Of a stretch of 19,207 nucleotides of DNA, positions 14,312 to 19,207 are shown in pieces. Source of the stretch: Bacillota bacterium (GTDB lineage Bacteria; Bacillota; Clostridia; Christensenellales; CAG-138); NCBI GenBank assembly GCA_023395595.1, contig JAEWYO010000066.1:1-19207 (forward strand), in the 5' to 3' direction. Numbering within the stretch: the first letter of the stretch is position 1; every line of letters starts with the position of its first letter. Both the position numbers and the translations under genes were made by a program. Under the pieces are notes generated by a model. That model saw nothing but the letters and a program-made list of their open reading frames with translations. It was not told the DNA's origin and did no database searches.

Positions 14312-14734
14312 ATGAAAAAGCTGTTTTCAGAGTTTAAGGCGTTTATCGCAAAGGGCAGTGTGGTCGATCTCGCCGTTGGTGTCATCATCGGCGCGGCATT
14401 CAAGGGCATTGTCGATTCGCTGGTCAACGACATCATCTCCCCGTTGATCGGCCTCGTTGCAGACACCAACTTCACCGAGCTTGTTTGGCAGATCGGCGGG
14501 GTCACGATCAAATACGGCTCATTCATCACGGCGATCATCAATTTCCTGCTCATGGCCATCGTGCTTTTCCTGCTCGTGAAGGCAATCAGCGCCACGCGCG
14601 AATTCGGCGGCAAGCTCAAGAAGGGTGAAACGCCCGCGCCCGCCGCGCCGACAGAGAAGACCTGCCCGTACTGCAAGAGCAAAATCGCAATCGACGCAAC
14701 CCGCTGCCCGCACTGCACCTCGGAGGTAAAATAG
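14312..14734 (+). CDS. mscL: Large-conductance mechanosensitive channel MscL with C-terminal zinc ribbon
   Basis: A 140-residue MscL, the pentameric membrane pore that opens under osmotic downshock. The N-terminal helix and TM1 are unmistakable (FKAFIAKGSVVDLAVGVIIG and AFKGIVDSLVNDIISPLIG). TM2 is at about residues 70-95 (ITAIINFLLMAIVLFLLVKA). In place of the usual short helical C-terminus there is a zinc ribbon, CPYCKSKIAIDATRCPHC, joined by an Ala/Pro linker; zinc ribbons of this type occur in some Firmicutes MscL proteins. AAGGAG lies about 9 nt before ATG 14312. Two further genes follow almost without gaps. Confidence 0.96.
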   Translation: MKKLFSEFKAFIAKGSVVDLAVGVIIGAAFKGIVDSLVNDIISPLIGLVADTNFTELVWQIGGVTIKYGSFITAIINFLLMAIVLFLLVKAISATREFGGKLKKGETPAPAAPTEKTCPYCKSKIAIDATRCPHCTSEVK

Positions 14735-14736
14735 CA

Positions 14737-15135
14737 TTGGAACAAAACGATATGCCGGAGCTGGAACCGAAAAACATCCCAAACGCAACACCGACGGGGA
14801 CACCGCCGACGGAGGAACTCGACGAACTGCAAACCAAGGTGCGCAACCTGCCGGAGGCGAAGTGGGTTCTGTATCAGCACGTTGGCGGTGGATTCCTCGG
14901 CCTCTTGTGCGGATTTTTGCTGACCTACTTTGGCTCCTTTAATTCCACAGACATGTTCAGCACCGTCGGCGCGGTTTTGATCGCGCTGTTTGCGCCAAAC
15001 CTGATTGAGAAGCGGCTCAAACGCTCCGTGCAAAAAGGGCGCGTCGCTCTGATGATCGGGCTTGCGATCTGGATGCTTGCATACCTGGCCATCATGCTGC
15101 TCAACGGCACACCGCTGCTGACCAATCCTGCTTGA
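14737..15135 (+). CDS. Small two-helix membrane protein downstream of mscL
   Basis: About 132 residues from TTG 14737, two bases after the mscL stop, with GGAGG 10 nt upstream inside mscL; ATG 14752 in the same frame has no ribosome-binding site. The first ~40 residues are acidic and Pro/Thr-rich. Hydrophobic segments follow: GGGFLGLLCGFLLTYFG, MFSTVGAVLIALFAPNLI, then a basic EKRLKRSVQKGR loop and VALMIGLAIWMLAYLAIMLL. I do not recognise a family. The overlap with mscL translation suggests a membrane function linked to it, though this is only positional evidence. Confidence 0.7.
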   Translation: MEQNDMPELEPKNIPNATPTGTPPTEELDELQTKVRNLPEAKWVLYQHVGGGFLGLLCGFLLTYFGSFNSTDMFSTVGAVLIALFAPNLIEKRLKRSVQKGRVALMIGLAIWMLAYLAIMLLNGTPLLTNPA

Positions 15136-15151
15136 TTCCACGGAGGAACGC

Positions 15152-16150
15152 ATGAACGACCAACCGCTTACCACGAAAATCAATTCCGCGCTGGGAGAGC
15201 TTCTTCACAAGAAGCCGCTGGTTTCTATCGTCTGCCCGTGCTACAACGAGGAGGCGATGCTTCCGTTATATTATGAAGCGATGGAAAAGAGCGTCTTTTC
15301 GCAGTTGACGGACTATGATTTTGAGTTGCTCCTGATCAACGACGGCTCAAAAGATAAAACGCTTTCGATCCTACGAACGCTTGCCAAGGCGGACGAGCGC
15401 GTGAAGTATATCTCTTTTTCGCGTAATTTCGGCAAAGAAGCCGCCATGTACGCCGGGCTTAAGCACGCATCGGGCGATTTTGTCTGCGTGATGGATGTTG
15501 ATCTGCAGGACCCGCCGGAGATGATTGCCGAAATGCTGGAGCGCTTGAAAGACGAGGATTGCGACTGTGTTGCAACCCGCCGCGTCACGCGAAAAGGCGA
15601 ACCGAAGATTCGCAGTGCGTTTGCGCGCGCGTTTTACCGGATTATCAACAGGATTTCGGACACGGAGTTTGTCGATGGCGCGCGGGATTTTCGCATGATG
15701 CGTCGCTGTGTGGTGGATGCTGTGCTGGAACTTGGCGAATACCACCGTTTCTCCAAAGGTATCTTTATGTGGGTCGGGTTTGACACCGTTTGGTTGGAGT
15801 ACGAAAACATTGCGCGCGCGGCGGGCGAAACCAAGTGGTCGTTCTGGAAGCTGGTGCGATATGCCATCGAGGGCATCGTCTCGTTCTCCATCGCGCCACT
15901 CCAGATTGCAACGGCAATCGGCAGCGTCGTCTCCGCACTGGCTCTGATCTACATGGTCATCCGCGTGGTCATTGCGCTGATTTGGGGCAACCCGGTTGCG
16001 GGCTATCCTTCGCTGCTGGCGATCATGCTCACGCTCGGCGGGTTTGTGCTGCTCGCGCTCGGCATCATCGGCGAGTATGTCGCGCGAACCTATATGCAGG
16101 TCAAGCAGCGTCCAATCTATATTCAAAAAGAGAGTAATATCAAACAATAG
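15152..16150 (+). CDS. Membrane-anchored GT2 glycosyltransferase (GtrB/DPM1-like)
   Basis: A 332-residue family 2 glycosyltransferase. The GT-A domain has VSIVCPCYNEE, LLINDGSKDKT, SRNFGKEAAMYAGL and the metal-binding DVDLQDPPE (D115, D117). Two C-terminal membrane helices (about residues 245-270 and 285-310) anchor it. This layout is that of polyprenyl-phosphate glucosyl- or mannosyltransferases such as GtrB, which load a sugar from UDP- or GDP-sugar onto undecaprenyl phosphate on the inner face of the membrane. GGAGGA precedes ATG 15152, 16 nt after the previous gene, so it belongs to the mscL operon. The sugar donor cannot be predicted. Confidence 0.93.
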   Translation: MNDQPLTTKINSALGELLHKKPLVSIVCPCYNEEAMLPLYYEAMEKSVFSQLTDYDFELLLINDGSKDKTLSILRTLAKADERVKYISFSRNFGKEAAMYAGLKHASGDFVCVMDVDLQDPPEMIAEMLERLKDEDCDCVATRRVTRKGEPKIRSAFARAFYRIINRISDTEFVDGARDFRMMRRCVVDAVLELGEYHRFSKGIFMWVGFDTVWLEYENIARAAGETKWSFWKLVRYAIEGIVSFSIAPLQIATAIGSVVSALALIYMVIRVVIALIWGNPVAGYPSLLAIMLTLGGFVLLALGIIGEYVARTYMQVKQRPIYIQKESNIKQ

Positions 16151-16213
16151 ACAATCTGGAATACAATCGATAGCAGAACAGAACTGAGAAACAAGCAAAC
16201 CCCAAACACAGAC

Positions 16214-16240
16214 AAGGACGGAGTGCGAAACCCCGTCCTT
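16214..16240. terminator. Terminator between convergent genes
   Basis: AAGGACGG (16214-16221) and CCGTCCTT (16233-16240) form an 8-bp stem between the GT2 gene and the convergent GNAT gene. The U-tract is short (TTTCG) on the plus strand, and minus-strand read-out is GTCTGTGTTTG, so it may be a weak bidirectional terminator. Confidence 0.6.
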
Positions 16241-16254
16241 TCGTATGCATTGCT

Positions 16255-16977
16255 TTATTTCATTCGCTCTTTTGCCAGCCAGTAGATGATTTGATCGGAT
16301 AGCACCAGGCCAAGCTTCTTCTGTAGGAGAATTGAGGCTTCGTTATAGACCGCAACCTGACAAAACGGTATGCGCCCAAGAGAGAGCAGATGGTTGATCA
16401 GGTGCGCTTCCAGCGCGAAGGCTAGACCAAGTCTTCGATACTCCGGCAGTATTTCGAGCAACCCCATCGGGCGCTCCTCGTGCGTGCCCGCAAATCCCGC
16501 GATCGTATCACCGACAAACACGCCAAACATACCCTCGTCCAGACGTTCGCGAATATAGCCGGGATCGTCTACCATGTGATAGTGCGCGTGGACAAAACCG
16601 GCATAGCTGCGATCCAGCGGGCGAATCTCCGTGCCCTCCGGCAGTGTGTACGGCACGGGTTCTTTGGAAAAATAGACCGCGTGGCGGCACTCCATCACGG
16701 TCTGAAAACCATAATCGCGCTCCAGCGTCTCCTTGAGCTCCGTGCTGTGCAAAACGACCGATTGCTCCGGGTTTTGCCGAAGAGAGTGCTCCATCTGCGG
16801 CAAGAACGCCGCTGCGTGTCCTGCTTCGTGCGAGAGCAGATACAGATCACCGTGCTGCACCAGCACACCCGATTCGTTCGCCGTAACGACGGCGCCTCTG
16901 GGCAGCTCCAGCACTTCGAGCATATCGATATTTGTCAGGATGTCCTGCTTTAAGTAGGCTAAGGCTTCTTGCTTCAT
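16255..16977 (-). CDS. GNAT-like acetyltransferase with an N-terminal extra domain
   Basis: A 240-residue protein starting at ATG 16977. The C-terminal half (residues ~115-240) is a GNAT fold of the FR47-like kind: an EIRPLDRSYAGFVHAHYHM strand-helix start, MFGVFVGDTIAGFAGTH, motif A GLLEILPEYRRLGLAFALE, and QVAVYNEASILLQKKLGL as motif B. The N-terminal ~110 residues probably form a degenerate second GNAT-like domain. The substrate is unknown. The open frame continues to TTG 17013, but a promoter covers that stretch, and no Shine-Dalgarno precedes ATG 16977. The mRNA therefore appears to be leaderless. Confidence 0.85.
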   Translation of the reverse strand: MKQEALAYLKQDILTNIDMLEVLELPRGAVVTANESGVLVQHGDLYLLSHEAGHAAAFLPQMEHSLRQNPEQSVVLHSTELKETLERDYGFQTVMECRHAVYFSKEPVPYTLPEGTEIRPLDRSYAGFVHAHYHMVDDPGYIRERLDEGMFGVFVGDTIAGFAGTHEERPMGLLEILPEYRRLGLAFALEAHLINHLLSLGRIPFCQVAVYNEASILLQKKLGLVLSDQIIYWLAKERMK

Positions 16978-16984
16978 GAGCAGG

Positions 16985-17013
16985 AGTGTAGCACAGTTGC
17001 ACGTTTTTTTCAA
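16985..17013 (-). promoter_or_regulatory. Promoter giving a leaderless transcript of the GNAT gene
   Basis: On the minus strand TTGAAA (17013-17008), a 17-nt spacer and TACACT (16990-16985) with a TGC extension end only 7 nt before ATG 16977. The predicted transcription start therefore coincides with the start codon or lies one base before it. Confidence 0.65.
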
Positions 17014-17090
17014 CGCGAACGTGACCGGAAAAACAGGGCGTAGACACGCTTAAAACAATGCTTTTCTCGCACGGCAAGGTGCGCCGCGCG

Positions 17091-17120
17091 TTTGACAGAC
17101 CCCCTGTCAAATGGTAAACT
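17091..17120 (+). promoter_or_regulatory. Promoter with palindromic operator-like element for the glycosyltransferase genes
   Basis: TTGACA (17092-17097), a 17-nt spacer and TAAACT (17115-17120) with a TGG extension form a strong promoter. The palindrome TTTGACAG-N5-CTGTCAAA (17091-17111) covers the -35 and most of the spacer, where a repressor would block RNA polymerase. A leader of about 130 nt follows, with a small hairpin TACACT/AGTGTA near 17171-17188, before ATG 17257. Confidence 0.65.
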
Positions 17121-17256
17121 ACGATGGTATCATGATAGGGAGTATTCGGGAAAGTATACCCTCTTGCATGTACACTGCATCGAGTGTAGCAGCGCGACGA
17201 GGCGTATAGATTTAGGAAAGCTTGATTCTCTTTTGAGCGAAAGGATACCGCACGCA

Positions 17257-18120
17257 ATGGCGGATGTAACGGCGATCGTACTCACCCTCAACGAAGAAAA
17301 GAATATTGGCGAGTGCCTCAAATCCGTCGCGGGGTTTTGCAGCCGTGTGGTCGTGATTGACAGCGGTAGCACCGACCGTACATTGGAGATTGCGCGAAGC
17401 TATGGCGCGGATGTGCTGGAACATCCGTTTACCTATTATGCCGCGCAGTACAACTGGGGTGTGGACAACGCGAACATCACCACCGCATGGACGCTCCGGC
17501 TGGACGCGGATGAGCGCTTTACCCCGGCGGTTTGCGCCCGCAGCGAGAAGTTGATGCAGGAACATGCAGACGACGACATCAACGGCATCGTCATGGAGAG
17601 CGATTTCTTCTTCCTCGGCCGGCAGATGAAGCATGGCGGCAGCAAAAAACGCAAGATTATGCTCTTCAAAACCGGCAAAGGCAGAATTGAGGATCGCAAG
17701 CGCGACGCGCACACCATCCTGCATGAAGGTAAAACTGTCTCGATTTCCGAGCGGTATCTGCACTACGACTTCAAGGATTTAACGAGCTATATCGCCCGAT
17801 ACAATTGGTATGCCATCCGCGAACTTTCGGACTATATCGCCTTTGAAGAGGGTGCAAGCTTTGATGCAAACACCGACCCAAAGTTGATGCAGCATCGCAA
17901 AAAGAAGTTTACGGTCTATTATCGCGCGCCAATGTTCTTCCGCGCGTGGCTTTGGTTCATCTATAACTACATTTTCCGGCTGGGGTTTTTGGACGGAAAA
18001 GAGGGCTATCTCTATCATTATTTTGAGAGCTACTGGTATCGTTTTTTGGTAGATGCAAAGATTTATGAGTACCGAAAGACCGGAAAGATGGAGAGTGATC
18101 TCCGCGCGCTGGGAAAGTGA
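17257..18120 (+). CDS. GT2 glycosyltransferase (WaaE/KdtX-like)
   Basis: A 287-residue soluble GT2 enzyme. The N-terminus MADVTAIVLTLNEEKNIGECLKS, the VVVIDSGSTDRTLEIA block and the donor/metal site LRLDADERF (D83, D85) are typical of the WaaE/KdtX group, which transfers glucose or similar sugars in surface polysaccharide or lipopolysaccharide-core-like synthesis. The C-terminal part is rich in aromatic and basic residues (RAPMFFRAWLWFIYNYIF) and may associate with the membrane. AAAGGA lies about 11 nt before ATG 17257; the frame is open up to 17092 but that part is the promoter and leader. The next glycosyltransferase begins 8 nt after the stop, so they form one operon. Confidence 0.9.
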   Translation: MADVTAIVLTLNEEKNIGECLKSVAGFCSRVVVIDSGSTDRTLEIARSYGADVLEHPFTYYAAQYNWGVDNANITTAWTLRLDADERFTPAVCARSEKLMQEHADDDINGIVMESDFFFLGRQMKHGGSKKRKIMLFKTGKGRIEDRKRDAHTILHEGKTVSISERYLHYDFKDLTSYIARYNWYAIRELSDYIAFEEGASFDANTDPKLMQHRKKKFTVYYRAPMFFRAWLWFIYNYIFRLGFLDGKEGYLYHYFESYWYRFLVDAKIYEYRKTGKMESDLRALGK

Positions 18121-18128
18121 GTGATCGA

Positions 18129-19207
18129 GTGGCAAATCCTATTCGCGTGCTCATGGTGCTCACCGTGCGGTACGGCAAAAACGGCATCGCAAACTGCGTG
18201 ATGAACTATCTTTCGCGCATGGACCCCGCGCGGGTGCGCTGCGATCTTGTCTGCCTCAACGAGCCGGACGCGCAGGCGCGTGTATTGGTGGAGCAGACCG
18301 GCGGAAGCGTATTTGTGCTTTCCGGACGGAACCGCCATCCGCTGCGCTATATGCGCCAGTTGACGAAGTTGGTGCGTGAACGTGAAATTGAGATCGTACA
18401 CGCCCACGGCAACAGCGCGACACTGACGGCGGAGCTGCTCGCAGCGAAGCGCGGCGGGGTACGGGTACGCATGCCGCATTCGCACAACACCACTTGCAAC
18501 ATGAAAGCGATCGACAGACTCCTGCGCGGCGTTTTTTACAAAACAGCGACCGACAACATCGCCTGCTCCTTTGCCGCAGGAGAATGGCTTTATCCAAAGT
18601 ATCCATACACTGTGCTCAACAACGCAATCGACTCCGAGAGATTCCGTTTTTCGGCGGAACAGCGGCATGAGACTCGGGAGCAATTGGGATTCTCGCAGGA
18701 CGCGTTTGTCTACCTGCACGTTGGCGCATTCAACGAGCAGAAGAACCAGGCGTTTTTACTGGAAGCATTCGAACGCGTAGCGGCGCAGAGCGCGAATGCG
18801 CGGCTGTTGCTGGTTGGCGACGGCGCGCGCAGGGCTTCCTGCGAGGCGCGGGCGGAAGCGCTCGGCATTCGCAAACAGGTTTTGTTTTTAGGATTGCGGG
18901 ATGATATTCCTGCGCTGCTTTCCGCGGCGGATGCGTTTGTGTTGCCCTCGCTACACGAAGGACTGCCGCTGACGCTTGTAGAGGCACAGTGCGCGGGGCT
19001 GCCTTGCGTTGTTTCGGACAAGGTGACGCGCGAAGCAGCGCTGACCGATCTGGTCAGGTTTGTGCCAATCGAAGCATCGCAAGTGTTTGCAGAAGCGATG
19101 GCAACAGTAACGCAAACGCATCGCGAAGAAGCCTCCGCTCGCGCGATTGCCCGCACGCAAGAAGCGGGTTATGATGTTACGCAAAACGCGGGAACGCTCA
19201 TGCGCCT
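18129..19207 (+). CDS. GT4-type glycosyltransferase, 3' end cut by window edge
   Basis: About 359 codons from GTG 18129 to the window edge, so the C-terminal end is missing. It is a GT-B fold enzyme: IRVLMVLTVRYGKNGIANCV at the N-terminus, IEIVHAHGNSATLTAEL, the inter-domain VLNNAIDSERF, the C-domain start LHVGAFNEQKNQAFLLEAF, LLLVGDGA, and the donor-binding E-x7-E in LHEGLPLTLVEAQ (E277, E285). This is the pattern of EpsF-like capsule or exopolysaccharide glycosyltransferases. The ribosome-binding site is weak, and translation may be coupled to the preceding gene 8 nt away. ATG 18153 is an alternative start. More polysaccharide genes probably lie beyond the window. Confidence 0.9.
   Translation, partial: MANPIRVLMVLTVRYGKNGIANCVMNYLSRMDPARVRCDLVCLNEPDAQARVLVEQTGGSVFVLSGRNRHPLRYMRQLTKLVREREIEIVHAHGNSATLTAELLAAKRGGVRVRMPHSHNTTCNMKAIDRLLRGVFYKTATDNIACSFAAGEWLYPKYPYTVLNNAIDSERFRFSAEQRHETREQLGFSQDAFVYLHVGAFNEQKNQAFLLEAFERVAAQSANARLLLVGDGARRASCEARAEALGIRKQVLFLGLRDDIPALLSAADAFVLPSLHEGLPLTLVEAQCAGLPCVVSDKVTREAALTDLVRFVPIEASQVFAEAMATVTQTHREEASARAIARTQEAGYDVTQNAGTLMR

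Noticed and set aside
14284..15183. 299-codon minus-strand frame opposite mscL and its neighbour
   Set aside because: mscL is unmistakable on the plus strand, and this frame is its antisense shadow.
15371..16198. 275-codon minus-strand frame opposite the GT2 gene
   Set aside because: The composition is shadow-like (Arg/His-rich), and the plus-strand glycosyltransferase carries all family motifs.
17092..17256. N-terminal extension of the GT2 frame
   Set aside because: It begins within the -35 element of a strong promoter, and the encoded residues do not resemble the family.

Overview
The window looks like chromosomal DNA of a Gram-positive anaerobe, probably a member of the Clostridia (Bacillota). 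This rests on strong purine-rich ribosome-binding sites, a class I cyclic di-GMP riboswitch of the clostridial type, a NifS-like cysteine desulfurase paired with a rhodanese-less ThiI, an MsrA-MsrB fusion, and a cupin-like plus HD-GYP protein of a kind I recall from clostridia. The species cannot be named from the sequence. I see no insertion sequence, phage gene, rRNA or CRISPR array.

Layout. (1) 1-3504, minus strand: a GH3 beta-glucosidase followed by an N-acetylhexosamine-1-kinase-like sugar kinase that runs off the left edge. (2) 3680-6155, plus strand: the most interesting region. A consensus promoter drives a cyclic di-GMP-I riboswitch with its own terminator. Four closely packed genes follow: a small secreted protein, an MNT nucleotidyltransferase, a cupin-like/HD-GYP phosphodiesterase and a HEPN protein. 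(3) 6253-10235, minus strand: a small membrane-anchored protein, thiI, a nifS-like cysteine desulfurase and msrAB; the desulfurase and ThiI probably act together in tRNA 4-thiouridylation. (4) 10267-11408, minus strand: two adjacent paralogous membrane proteins. (5) 11570-12594, plus strand: an unrecognised protein and a GNAT acetyltransferase. (6) 12591-14131, minus strand: an XRE regulator with a membrane domain, a RidA-family protein and tRNA-Leu(CAA), with two near-identical hairpins flanking ridA. (7) 14198-16240, plus strand: mscL with a C-terminal zinc ribbon, a small membrane protein and a membrane-anchored GT2 glycosyltransferase. (8) 16255-17013, minus strand: a GNAT-like protein with an apparently leaderless promoter. 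(9) 17091-19207, plus strand: a GT2 and a GT4-type glycosyltransferase, probably the start of a cell-surface polysaccharide cluster, behind a promoter that carries a palindrome.

The best candidate for an undescribed system is region 2. An MNT/HEPN pair, normally a toxin-antitoxin arrangement, is split by an HD-GYP enzyme, and the whole operon sits behind a cyclic di-GMP riboswitch. Second messenger, phosphodiesterase and nucleotidyltransferase-HEPN module would then lie in one circuit. The parts are read from sequence motifs; their joint function is inference.
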